Below, in pieces: positions 52,908 to 62,040 of a stretch of DNA of 64,000 nt; positions within the stretch are counted from its first letter, which is position 1, and each line of letters opens with the position of its first letter. The position numbers and the translations under genes are program-made. Below the pieces are notes generated by a model that saw only the letters and a list, made by a program, of their open reading frames with translations, did no database searches and was not told where the DNA came from. Source of the DNA: Bacteriovoracaceae bacterium (GTDB taxonomy: Bacteria > Bdellovibrionota > Bacteriovoracia > Bacteriovoracales > Bacteriovoracaceae). Where the stretch lies: NCBI GenBank assembly GCA_020630335.1, contig JAHDBN010000002.1, positions 62,001 through 126,000 on the forward strand, written 5' to 3'.

Positions 52908-54818
52908 ATGAAACAAATTATTTTATTCTTATTATTAATTTCTTGTTCAAGTCTAGATCATGGCCGTACACCGGCATCACTTCTAGAAAAAAGTAAAATC
53001 TACGAGAAAGCTGTTAAGTCTTTAAGTGAAGATTTAAAGCATTATGTTTATGAAGTAAAATCTGAAAAAATCGCTTTTATGAATTTAAGTTCTCATACTC
53101 ATTACAACCCTGGAAGTTGGAAGGTTGTTGAAGATTATATTCATAAGAATAAATTAGAGAGTGGAGAAAAGTTTCCTAAGAATTTAACGTCTTACCTCGT
53201 TAATAATAATGAATTCAAACATACAATGATGAATGTTAACTATGTCTTAAATCTTCAACCTGACTTAGCAATTAATTTTGATGATTCAGTAGATAAAGAA
53301 CATGATATTCGAATAAAAATAAATATTCCTAAGAAATCTAAAGTATTTCAAAATAAAGCAAATATTATAATTAGCGAAGATACCAGCGTGTTGATAGATT
53401 TAGCTCTCAGTGAAGAGAGAAAATCTTTAACAAGATTGAAACTAAGGACTCTGAATGAAGTAGAGTTACAACCCAGTGTGAAAAATATTTACTTTGATGC
53501 ATTAAGAAAATTAAAGGTAGATATATTGCTAGATTATAAGATGTCTAGCACTGAGACTTTTAAAATTTTTGATTTTGAAAGAATAAATTCAAAAACTGCG
53601 AAGATTTTTAAATTTTCTTCATTGAAAGAAGATCAGAAATTAGATAATGAGATGAGAGAAGTTTACAATCTCTATCTTTGTTCAAAGAAAAAAGAAAAGT
53701 TTTCTAAAAGATTACTAAATGTATTTTCAACTTCATATGAGTCTAGCTGTGATCAGGATTTAGAAAAGGTGACAAAAGAAAATCTTTTATATCAATCATC
53801 TATAACGCTTTCAAGAGATCTGACGAAATACCCAGATGTGAAAACTCTTGATTTTGAATCAGAATATCAAAGTATTCAAAGTGTTAGCGAAAACGTTTCT
53901 GAAAATAAAACTGTTAGAGAAGAGGTGTCTTTGAAAAACATCAAAGGAGACAAGGCATATAAAGAAGCAGTTCAGAGTCTTATTAATGATTTAAAGCCTC
54001 ATGTTAGAACAACCGCAAGACCAAGATGGTTATTTAATTATAATTATTCAATTAATGGTAATCAGTACAATACTGAAAGAGAAAAAGATGGTAGTTTAAG
54101 TCTTCAAAATAAGTCATTTTATGAGACAGCTAGATATCAAGCACAATCTTTTTTTGAATCACATAAAAGAATGTATGGAAATTCGGGGAACGGTTTATAC
54201 TTTTATATAGATCCCTTTGAATTAGCTTCTTCTTATACAGATTTAAGCCGTCCAGTAGGTACTTGGTTAGAGTTACCATCAAAAAGTAATTATATTAGGT
54301 CAGATCAAAGTTACATTTCTAAATCTACTTGGGATAAAATTCGAGATTATGTATCTTGGGGGTACCCCGAAAGTTTGTATCAACTATTAGATAAACTTAA
54401 AGATTCTGAGAGGCTGAAAAATATTGTTTATGATACAATTAAAATTTTAAAGATAGATTTATTAAATTATTCTTATAGAAACCCTGATTTTTTAGAGAGT
54501 TTTGAATCTAAAAGAAATAATACAGCGAAAGACTTCACAACTGATGCCTTTGTGTTAATCAATGAAAATTTGATTAATACGAAAACTACAATAATATTCG
54601 ATAATGAAACATTTAAACGTTATAAAAATAATAAAAAAGTAAGAAAACTTTCTGCAGTCATAGAATCAAACTTTGCAGAAGGTAGTAGAAATGCTTTTAA
54701 GCGTATCTTTAATTTGGAATCCCATTACAAGAAAGAATCACAAGAAAAAATAGACAATGAAGCAGAAAAAATTATCAAAAAATATTTTTTCAAACCTGAA
54801 GAACTTAACTACGATTAA
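52908..54818 (+). CDS. Large lipoprotein with internal duplication, unknown family
   Basis: 636 residues, lipobox LLISC (Cys13). The N-terminal and C-terminal halves share segments in the same order: YEKAVKSLSEDLKHYV and YKEAVQSLINDLKPHV; VKNIYFDALRKLKVDILLDY and LKNIVYDTIKILKIDLLNYS; FERINSKTAKIFKF and FESKRNNTAKDFTT. So a unit of about 300 residues was duplicated. The family is not recognised. Follows the HNH lipoprotein gene by 94 bases in the same direction and converges with the Fic gene, overlapping it by 14 bases. Confidence 0.65.
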   Translation: MKQIILFLLLISCSSLDHGRTPASLLEKSKIYEKAVKSLSEDLKHYVYEVKSEKIAFMNLSSHTHYNPGSWKVVEDYIHKNKLESGEKFPKNLTSYLVNNNEFKHTMMNVNYVLNLQPDLAINFDDSVDKEHDIRIKINIPKKSKVFQNKANIIISEDTSVLIDLALSEERKSLTRLKLRTLNEVELQPSVKNIYFDALRKLKVDILLDYKMSSTETFKIFDFERINSKTAKIFKFSSLKEDQKLDNEMREVYNLYLCSKKKEKFSKRLLNVFSTSYESSCDQDLEKVTKENLLYQSSITLSRDLTKYPDVKTLDFESEYQSIQSVSENVSENKTVREEVSLKNIKGDKAYKEAVQSLINDLKPHVRTTARPRWLFNYNYSINGNQYNTEREKDGSLSLQNKSFYETARYQAQSFFESHKRMYGNSGNGLYFYIDPFELASSYTDLSRPVGTWLELPSKSNYIRSDQSYISKSTWDKIRDYVSWGYPESLYQLLDKLKDSERLKNIVYDTIKILKIDLLNYSYRNPDFLESFESKRNNTAKDFTTDAFVLINENLINTKTTIIFDNETFKRYKNNKKVRKLSAVIESNFAEGSRNAFKRIFNLESHYKKESQEKIDNEAEKIIKKYFFKPEELNYD

Positions 54819-56055
54819 TATCTAATGTTTTCAAAAAACCACAATTAGAATCTTCAATATTCTTTTCCTTGCTTTGATATCTCTGGATACAGTCTTGAAT
54901 AATAGAGTTCGTTTCCTTGATCCCATCAAGTACCCAGGAGTAATATGTTTCAAAGCTTGCAGAGTAGTCATTGTTCATATCTGGTATAAAAAGAAAAGGA
55001 AGATCAAGCTTTATAGTAATATAATCCATTAAAAATCTAGAGATTCTTCCATTTCCATCTTGAAAGGGATGTATCGCAGCAAGCTCTCTTTGTATTAAAA
55101 TTGCAAACTTTAAATCATTAGTACTTTTCATCGATTGATACTTAGATGTTTTAGAAGAATTTTGTAAAGTGTAGCGATTAATTTTATCTATTAGTTTTGC
55201 TAATAACTCTTTTACTTTTTCTGGACCTGGATAATGAACCATGCCACATCGTTTTTTTTCCTCTGCAATAGTTCTTGTTGCTGTAAATAAATCTTGAAAT
55301 TTTTGGAAGAAACTAGTTTTTTTTGATTTTGATCTAGGCCAACATGCAAACCAAAACCATCTTGCCCATTTAGGGTTACGATCTGAGAATAAATCATTTT
55401 TTTCTAACTTTTCCTTAGCTTCTAGCCATAATTCATCTTTTTTATAGTATTTAAGTGAAGTTTCATAAAGCTCTTGGCATGATTTAGTGTGTTCTCTAAG
55501 ATCATAATTTTTAGAGATATCATTGCCTTGCATTTCCAAATCTTCTTTACATTTTAAATCAGTCCAATGAAGTTTTGATACACCATCACTAAATTTAAAA
55601 TTTTGAATATTACTAATTTGCTTATTAGTTAAGGCCCAAGCTTGTAAAAAGTTGGCTCCATAATTTAAGCTAAGTTTTAATTCTCCTGCTTTGACTCCAT
55701 CATTAAGTTTTCCACTTAAAGATCCTTTATGCCAATGTTTGATTTGTTTCATACTTAAAGGTTTTTTGCCTTTGGCAAACTTATCAACTAGATGAAATGC
55801 TGTTCGTTGCCAATGCTCCCAGGTATCAGGCATTGGATGATACACTTGAGCTGGGTTGATAATCGGACTTTCATTAAGATGCTCTTGCCAATCAGGCAAA
55901 TTAATAAATCTTCTAGCAGCAATATCTTTTATTCTAGAAGTATTATGCCCTGTGATCTTTTTAAATTGCTTAGATAAGGTTCTGTATTGGTTAATAAGAG
56001 GAACTGGATCATTGGCAAATAGATTAAATGCTATAAAGAGAATAATAAATTTCAT
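54805..56055 (-). CDS. Fic-domain protein with signal peptide
   Basis: 416 residues. Begins with a Sec signal (MKFIILFIAFNLFA), so it should be exported. Residues 329-340 are the full Fic motif HPFQDGNGRISR, containing the catalytic His, the Asp and the phosphate-binding GNGR, as in AMP-transferring Fic enzymes. The flap and upstream helix (ILIQRELAAI) fit. No clear inhibitory [ST]xxxE[GN] helix is seen, so it may be unregulated or controlled by another protein. The first 230 residues are not recognised. Target unknown. Confidence 0.83.
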   Translation of the reverse strand: MKFIILFIAFNLFANDPVPLINQYRTLSKQFKKITGHNTSRIKDIAARRFINLPDWQEHLNESPIINPAQVYHPMPDTWEHWQRTAFHLVDKFAKGKKPLSMKQIKHWHKGSLSGKLNDGVKAGELKLSLNYGANFLQAWALTNKQISNIQNFKFSDGVSKLHWTDLKCKEDLEMQGNDISKNYDLREHTKSCQELYETSLKYYKKDELWLEAKEKLEKNDLFSDRNPKWARWFWFACWPRSKSKKTSFFQKFQDLFTATRTIAEEKKRCGMVHYPGPEKVKELLAKLIDKINRYTLQNSSKTSKYQSMKSTNDLKFAILIQRELAAIHPFQDGNGRISRFLMDYITIKLDLPFLFIPDMNNDYSASFETYYSWVLDGIKETNSIIQDCIQRYQSKEKNIEDSNCGFLKTLDINRS

Positions 56056-56110
56056 GCTTTATGATCGGTTATTTGAAAAGAAATCTTAATGAATTATAGG
56101 GAATGAATAA

Positions 56111-56548
56111 TCAATATTTCTTTTTATTATAAGATCTATTTCCATTAGAATTTCCAGATCTATTCGAACGATTTGAATTATGACGATTATTTCCTGAAGA
56201 GTTTTTTGTCTTTGAAAATCTTTGCTCTTTATTTAAGTTATGAGTTGGCCCATAATTTCTTCTATATCGTTTCTTTTTAGCGAACTCACTTTGTTGAGTT
56301 ACTCTAAAGTCATCATGAATTTCATTTTTATCTGCACATACCACGCACATCCACTGAGCATCGATTAAACGATTTCTATGCTTGAAGCGTTCAACATCTG
56401 GTTGAATATTTTTACAAATTTCACAAAAATTTCTATCTTGCTGGTGAACTTCACTTTTTTTTAAATCTTTTTTAGGCTTATACTCTCTTTCGTTTTCTGA
56501 TTTTGTACCTTTGAATCCGGCCTTTAATAACGCATCTTTTAAAGACAT
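56111..56548 (-). CDS. Zinc-ribbon-like protein with Asn/Ser/Arg-rich tail
   Basis: 145 residues from the ATG at 56548, preferred over an upstream in-frame start because GAGGAT precedes it. Begins MSLKDALLKAGFKGTKSE. Two CxxC pairs, FCEIC and MCVVC, about 30 residues apart form a probable zinc site. The last 40 residues are low complexity (Asn, Ser, Gly, Arg), basic, suggesting RNA binding. Family not named by me. Confidence 0.68.
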   Translation of the reverse strand: MSLKDALLKAGFKGTKSENEREYKPKKDLKKSEVHQQDRNFCEICKNIQPDVERFKHRNRLIDAQWMCVVCADKNEIHDDFRVTQQSEFAKKKRYRRNYGPTHNLNKEQRFSKTKNSSGNNRHNSNRSNRSGNSNGNRSYNKKKY

Positions 56549-56671
56549 AATAATATCCTCACTATTTGATAGAAACATCTCTATTTTAGCTCTAAAGCTA
56601 TAAAAATCAATAATTTCTAGCAAAACTTTTACTCTTCAGGGCCGTATAAACTTTAAAGAGGGGAGTTTTTG

Positions 56672-57010
56672 ATGAAAATCGTTATTTTTTTAATTTTATG
56701 TCTATCTTTACTGATTTCATGTGAGCATGTGGTTGTTGATGTAGGAGTAACTTCTCCATACACTTATGAAGTTTGCGAGACAGTTTTAGTTACAGAATAT
56801 GACGTTATTGAAAGAGAATGTGCTGAAGTGCATAGTCATCATGATGTTGATTATTGTGTAGATCTTATTGATGAGTTTGTTTATGAATATCCTGAAATGG
56901 AATGTATTGTTGGAGATTATTATGGGTATAGTTATGTTGGATTACATTTAACACATGATTACTTATTTACCATGAGAGAAAGTCTTGTTGATCGCCAAAG
57001 TGATTTTTAG
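56672..57010 (+). CDS. Small secreted lipoprotein, unknown
   Basis: 112 residues from the ATG at 56672 with AGAGGGG 9 bases before. Lipobox LLISC (Cys17). The mature part is rich in acidic residues, Tyr, Val and His, with six cysteines after the lipid Cys region (C37, C50, C62, C75 among them), which could pair. No family recognised. The stop overlaps the DUF1501 gene by four bases. Confidence 0.6.
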   Translation: MKIVIFLILCLSLLISCEHVVVDVGVTSPYTYEVCETVLVTEYDVIERECAEVHSHHDVDYCVDLIDEFVYEYPEMECIVGDYYGYSYVGLHLTHDYLFTMRESLVDRQSDF

Positions 57011-57831
57011 AGAACTTTTGCTAAAACATCTTTTAAGTCTAAATGAATATCAAGGTTTCTATTTTTATCCCACTTATTTAAGACGGGATATTCTCCTAGG
57101 ACACGAGGAATTTTTAAATTTCCACCTAATAAAAAATGAATATTAGAACTTCCGTGATCAGTACCTTTTTTTATATTTTCAAATGATTTCCTTCCAAACT
57201 CAGAGTAAGTGAGAATTAAGGAGTTATTAAATATATTTTTTCTTTTTAAGTGATAAGTAAGCAAGGAAAGATGATGATTTAATTTTTTCATTAATGAACT
57301 ATGTTTGCTCATAGAGTTTTTATGAGTATCAAATCCTTTAATTGAAAAATGATATAGAGGTTCTAATTTTTTAGAATAGATAAATCTGGAGAGCTCTTGG
57401 TGAAAGTTCGTATTAGAGTTCTCTGAATGAATATTTAATACATTATTTAAAATATGAGATTGAAAAGAGTGAGTTTGAGAGTAATCATTGTTTTTTATAC
57501 CAATACCAAGAAGAGTAGATAATTCACCTCTTCTATAAGAGTCATGAAGAAAAGAAAGTTCAGGGTGAAAGGCATAATGATTGTTTTTATCTGAAATCTT
57601 TAATTTTAACTGAGTTTTTCTTAATGAAATATTAGGCCTTAGGTTTTTATAAAGATTATACTGGTTTAGATGGACAAGAGAATTAATACCATCATTTCCT
57701 CCCGCGAGCTTAACCAGAAATAAGGTTTTCTTTTTAAGGTCTTGGAAAGAAAAAGAAGGCATAGAGTAAAACATTCCAGCGATATAGGAAGTTGATAGTT
57801 GTAAAAATTCTCTTCTTTTTATGTTCTTCAT
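57007..57831 (-). CDS. DUF1501-family protein, shortened, Tat-type signal
   Basis: 274 residues; usual DUF1501 proteins are about 400. Twin-arginine start (IKRREFLQLS). Family features: LFLVKLAGGNDGINSLVHLNQYNLYKNLRP, FHPELSFLH and the late LILTYSEFGRKSFEN and DHGSSNIHFLLGG. The middle is missing compared with the family, so an internal deletion or a small subfamily member. Thought to be phosphatase-like exported proteins. Activity here is doubtful. Confidence 0.75.
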   Translation of the reverse strand: MKNIKRREFLQLSTSYIAGMFYSMPSFSFQDLKKKTLFLVKLAGGNDGINSLVHLNQYNLYKNLRPNISLRKTQLKLKISDKNNHYAFHPELSFLHDSYRRGELSTLLGIGIKNNDYSQTHSFQSHILNNVLNIHSENSNTNFHQELSRFIYSKKLEPLYHFSIKGFDTHKNSMSKHSSLMKKLNHHLSLLTYHLKRKNIFNNSLILTYSEFGRKSFENIKKGTDHGSSNIHFLLGGNLKIPRVLGEYPVLNKWDKNRNLDIHLDLKDVLAKVL

Positions 57832-58006
57832 TTATGGCTAAATAATTATGTGTATCAGTTCTAGTTTATCATGTCTTCAATGACTTCTTGAGTGAGGAAA
57901 ATAGTACAGTTATGCAATAGAATTTATTTTGGGAAAAGGCTATCACCTTGCTCTATGTGTAGAAGACATGAGATTATTAGAAGAATCATTCTTAAACGAG
58001 GTTGAA

Positions 58007-59677
58007 ATGGAAAAAGTATGGATTAATGAATACGACGAAGGAGTATGTTCAGATATAGATATGTCTACATATTCTTCGATTACAGATATTCTTGATTACT
58101 CATTTAAAAACTTTGCAGATAGGAAGTCTTTCCACAATATGGGAACAGATTTTACTTATGGAGAGCTTAAAACATTAAGTGCAAAGTTTGGCCAATATCT
58201 TCAGAGTTTAGGCTTAAATAAAGGTGACCGAGTTGCTTTGATGATGCCAAACATTCTTCAATACCCAGTAGCTTTGTTTGGAATATTAAGAGCTGGAATG
58301 ATAGCAGTAAATGTAAATCCTCTTTATACAGCAAGAGAATTAGAGCATCAGATTAATGATAGCGGAGCAAAAGCAATTATTATCTTTGAAAACTCAGCTC
58401 ACAATTTAGAAAAAATCTTAGAAAAGACAGACCTAGAGCATGTGATTGTTACAGGTGTTGGGGATATGCTTAAGTTTCCAAAATCTAAAATTGTAAATTT
58501 TGTTTTAAAGCATGTGAAAAAAATGGTGCCTAGCTGGAACATTCCTAGAGTCGTTAATTTCATGAAGGCCTTAAAACAAGGACGAGAAGATCAGTTTCAA
58601 TCAGCAAGTTTGACTCATGAAGATCTTGCTTTTTTACAATATACAGGAGGGACAACAGGTGTTTCTAAAGGAGCGATGCTTACTCACGGAAATATTGTTG
58701 CAAATGTTTTACAAGCAAAAGAATGGATAAAGAATGCTTTAGTACCTGGAGAAGAAATAATAATTACTCCTTTGCCGCTTTATCATATTTTTTCTTTAAC
58801 TGCGAATTGCTTAGTTTTTTCTTCAGTTGGAGCGATGAATGTTCTTGTGACAAATCCAAGAGATATTCCTGGATTTATTAAGGAATTAGGTAAGTGGAAC
58901 TTTTCAGCTTTTACAGGGGTTAATACATTATTTAACGCTCTTATTAATAATGAGGAGTTTAAAAAATTAGATTTTTCTCATTTAAAAGTTACTCTTGGTG
59001 GAGGGATGGCCGTTCAAAAATTTGTGGCTGATAAATGGCAAGAAATTACTAAGAAACCTTTAATAGAAGCTTATGGGCTTACTGAGACTTCACCAGCTGC
59101 TTGTATTAACCCTATGACTTTAAAAGAATATAACGGTTTTATAGGTTTACCAATATCTTCAACGTCTGTTGTTATTAAAGACGATGACGGGAATGATCTT
59201 AAAGAAGACGAGGTTGGAGAAATTTGTATTAAAGGACCTCAAGTGATGAAGGGATATTGGCAACGAGCAGAAGAAACTTCTAAGGTTATGACTCCTGATG
59301 GATTTTTAAGAACAGGTGATATTGGTTTAATGAATAGTGCTGGTTATTTTAAAATTGTTGATAGAAAAAAAGATATGATTCTTGTATCTGGGTTTAATGT
59401 TTTCCCAAATGAAGTTGAAGATGTTGTAGTAAAACATGATAAAGTCTTAGAGTGCGCTGCCATTGGAGTAGATGATGCTAAAAGTGGTGAAGTGGTAAAG
59501 GTTTTTATTGTCAAAAAAGATGAAGCGTTAAGCGTTGATGAAATTAGAGCTTATTGTAAAGAAAATCTTACTGGCTATAAAGTTCCCAAGCATTATGAGT
59601 TTAGAAGTGACTTACCAAAATCTAATGTTGGTAAAATTCTAAGAAAAGATCTTAGGGCCGAAGAAACTAGCGCCTAG
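58007..59677 (+). CDS. fadD: Long-chain fatty-acid-CoA ligase
   Basis: 556 residues from the ATG at 58007 (the longer frame adds an unlikely N-terminus). The AMP-binding motif YTGGTTGVSKGA lies near 212-223, then EAYGLTETSPAA, TGDIG and VDRKKDMILVSGFNVFPNEVE, and the catalytic Lys in SNVGKILRKDL. Activates fatty acids with ATP and CoA for breakdown or lipid assembly. Stands alone; other beta-oxidation genes are not in the window. Confidence 0.93.
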   Translation: MEKVWINEYDEGVCSDIDMSTYSSITDILDYSFKNFADRKSFHNMGTDFTYGELKTLSAKFGQYLQSLGLNKGDRVALMMPNILQYPVALFGILRAGMIAVNVNPLYTARELEHQINDSGAKAIIIFENSAHNLEKILEKTDLEHVIVTGVGDMLKFPKSKIVNFVLKHVKKMVPSWNIPRVVNFMKALKQGREDQFQSASLTHEDLAFLQYTGGTTGVSKGAMLTHGNIVANVLQAKEWIKNALVPGEEIIITPLPLYHIFSLTANCLVFSSVGAMNVLVTNPRDIPGFIKELGKWNFSAFTGVNTLFNALINNEEFKKLDFSHLKVTLGGGMAVQKFVADKWQEITKKPLIEAYGLTETSPAACINPMTLKEYNGFIGLPISSTSVVIKDDDGNDLKEDEVGEICIKGPQVMKGYWQRAEETSKVMTPDGFLRTGDIGLMNSAGYFKIVDRKKDMILVSGFNVFPNEVEDVVVKHDKVLECAAIGVDDAKSGEVVKVFIVKKDEALSVDEIRAYCKENLTGYKVPKHYEFRSDLPKSNVGKILRKDLRAEETSA

Positions 59678-59698
59678 ACTGTTTAATATTTAGACAGT
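59678..59698. other. Hairpin after fadD
   Basis: ACTGTTTAA/TTAGACAGT with a TAT loop and one G-T pair. No T run follows on either strand. Could be a weak terminator or a regulatory site before the acidic lipoprotein gene. Confidence 0.3.
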
Positions 59699-59813
59699 AG
59701 TGATAAAACTTACATTGCTTAATTCTTAAGTAGTTAAAATAACATAGATTTCCATTGGTCTTGATTTTGCACTTACTCTCTTTGAATAGAGTTTAATTAA
59801 AGAGGAGAGACGA

Positions 59814-61634
59814 ATGAAACTTATTTTAACTTTATCATTATTGGTATTTTTCTCATGCGGACATGATGCACCTGTAGTATCACCAGGGAATAGCGTTACA
59901 ACAACCACGCTTGCTCCTGCTGAGCCACCAATTAGTAATCCAACAGTTATTGATCACTTTTTGAGTGGAGTAGTTCTTAGCGAACAAAACGATTTCTCGC
60001 ATGTCATTGATATTGAAAGTACTATTAGTATTGGAATAGAGAGTATCTCTGAGGTTGTTCCTCAGACTGCTAGAGGAAGTGTTGTTTTAGCTTCTGCAAA
60101 ATCTGTTAAATTTAATTTAAATCAAGCATTACTTTCTAGTATGACTCAAAGAGAACAGGTTGTTGGACCAGAGAGAGTAGAAGTTTTTGTAACATCTTTA
60201 GCAGGAGAGTTTTCTCATCATATTATTCACCTAAGTGGTGTTGTTATTAATGAAGAAATTGAAGACATACCTAGTACAACAGGTGTGAGTGATGGTGGTA
60301 GCTCAGACGATCCTATAGATACACCTTTATGTCCAGATTGTTCTCCTTCAGATATCGATGGTGATGGTTTGAGTAATGCTTTAGATAACTGTCCGAGTAT
60401 CGCAGGTGACGCGCCTATTGTAGCGAATTGTGGATGTATTGCAGGAACTTTCCCTCTGAATCAATGTCCAGAAATAGATCATGGAGATGATGGTGATGTT
60501 GATGGAGATGATAATAATGATGGCAATGATGATGATGAAGCAGATGAAGAAGATGGAGAGCTAGAGCAAGATCAAGTTGATCCGACGTTTCAAGATATTT
60601 GTGAAGACTACGCTCAAGAGCAAAGCTCGAAGTTAGAAGCAGTTTACTCTTATAGATATTTTACGATTACTGGTTGGAAAAAAAGAGCAGCTTGTTCTTT
60701 ATCCAAATGTTACGGACAAGGAATTAATGGTGATCAACTTCTTTTAAATGATATGATGACTGTTAATGGTAAACGATATGAAAAAAAGAAAGTATCTGTA
60801 CCTGGTGGCCATGTAATGAAGCTTTGCTACTATCCTAAAGAAAATGATGAGAGGTTAACGATTACTTCTAAGAATTTAGGGTATTTAATAAAAGCTGAAA
60901 ATGGAATGAAGTATTCTCATGCTACAGTTGTAGTAAGAGATACAAAAGAAGAGCTTCCTGATGTTAGACTTTATCAAGAAACTCCAGAAGTTAGAAGAAT
61001 AGAAATCACTAGAAAAAATTCGGGCGAGGTAGAGAGCAGTTTAACATTATTTAATAGTAGTGAAGTATCAGGAATCACAACGGCTATGATGTTTGATTAT
61101 AAAGTTCACAACGTAGATGAACTTGATAAGCATACTTTTTATCATGATGAGTATGAAGTGGATTTTTATGAGGATGATGTTCATACTTACAAAGCAGTAG
61201 TAAATGTTTCGTTTAGACTAGATGCTCCTCTAATTGATCTTTTACCTGAGCATATTAAGATTAAAAAGTTTGATCCAGATCCTCTTTTTGCAGGAAATTT
61301 TGATGTGCAAGATTATATGAAAAATAAATCAATTCATATTGAGGATCTTGCTACAAAGCTTAGCTCTCAACACTCAATCGTAGAAAATACTTTAGAGTGT
61401 GAGGTGATAGATCATAAAGGTAATAGAAATGTAACAACAGAGTTGGAAAGCTCTAGTGGTAAATCTTTTAAGATTATTGATGTAGTTATGAGTGGAATAG
61501 ATAAAACTAAAGGTTTTGCTAATTCGAATTTATGGCTTAAGTTTGAATGTGTAGGACAGTTTGAACATGAAACAGATAGTGCTAAGTCGATTAATGCTTC
61601 GTGGGATGCTCCTTTAACAATAATTTTAGATTAA
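59814..61634 (+). CDS. Acidic lipoprotein with thrombospondin type 3-like calcium loops
   Basis: 606 residues. Strong GAGGAGAG before the ATG. Lipobox VFFSC (Cys15). Around residues 175-220 there is a type 3 calcium-loop pattern (DIDGDGLSNALDNCPS, then CGCIAG), followed by about 35 residues almost only of Asp, Gly, Asn and Glu. The C-terminal 350 residues hold cysteines and beta-rich segments with no recognised domain. Surface calcium-binding or adhesion role is inferred. Confidence 0.65.
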   Translation: MKLILTLSLLVFFSCGHDAPVVSPGNSVTTTTLAPAEPPISNPTVIDHFLSGVVLSEQNDFSHVIDIESTISIGIESISEVVPQTARGSVVLASAKSVKFNLNQALLSSMTQREQVVGPERVEVFVTSLAGEFSHHIIHLSGVVINEEIEDIPSTTGVSDGGSSDDPIDTPLCPDCSPSDIDGDGLSNALDNCPSIAGDAPIVANCGCIAGTFPLNQCPEIDHGDDGDVDGDDNNDGNDDDEADEEDGELEQDQVDPTFQDICEDYAQEQSSKLEAVYSYRYFTITGWKKRAACSLSKCYGQGINGDQLLLNDMMTVNGKRYEKKKVSVPGGHVMKLCYYPKENDERLTITSKNLGYLIKAENGMKYSHATVVVRDTKEELPDVRLYQETPEVRRIEITRKNSGEVESSLTLFNSSEVSGITTAMMFDYKVHNVDELDKHTFYHDEYEVDFYEDDVHTYKAVVNVSFRLDAPLIDLLPEHIKIKKFDPDPLFAGNFDVQDYMKNKSIHIEDLATKLSSQHSIVENTLECEVIDHKGNRNVTTELESSSGKSFKIIDVVMSGIDKTKGFANSNLWLKFECVGQFEHETDSAKSINASWDAPLTIILD

Positions 61635-61643
61635 AAGAAATAC

Positions 61644-61673
61644 AAGAAGAGGTCTTTTATAAGGCCTCTTCTT
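61644..61673. terminator. Hairpin between convergent genes
   Basis: Stem AAGAAGAGGTC/GGCCTCTTCTT (11 pairs with one G-U) and an 8-base loop. The T run is weak on both strands. Sits 10 bases after the acidic lipoprotein stop and over the stop of the minus-strand gene, as a bidirectional terminator would. Confidence 0.55.
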
Positions 61674-62019
61674 AATATGGATTAGTTTGTCTCCAAGAAA
61701 CATTAAAGAATCTAAATTTTGGATAAAATTTATCAGAATCTAAATCACTACTAGTAACTTCAATGGGATCAGACCAAGTTGAATAATTCCCATCTTTTTT
61801 CAACATTAATGAAACTGAATATTTACTAAAATCTGAGCTTAAATCTTCAACACCAACTGAGTTAGTACTTGTATGAAAAACTTTATCAATGGTTCCGTTC
61901 TCTGTTTCTACTTCAAATCTTAAATAGTATGAATCAGGTTTAAAGTCTCTCCAATAAAAATAAGTTCTTGAGAACATGAGAGGAGAGATGAGTGTAGCAA
62001 GTAGTAATAATATCTTCAT
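61672..62019 (-). CDS. Small secreted protein, unknown
   Basis: 115 residues with a signal peptide (MKILLLLATLISPLMFS). The mature part is one small beta-rich domain without cysteines, rich in Tyr, Trp and Ser. Not recognised. Last gene of a minus-strand row of three small secreted proteins. Confidence 0.55.
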   Translation of the reverse strand: MKILLLLATLISPLMFSRTYFYWRDFKPDSYYLRFEVETENGTIDKVFHTSTNSVGVEDLSSDFSKYSVSLMLKKDGNYSTWSDPIEVTSSDLDSDKFYPKFRFFNVSWRQTNPY

Positions 62020-62040
62020 AAAGATATTATAAATGTGAAC

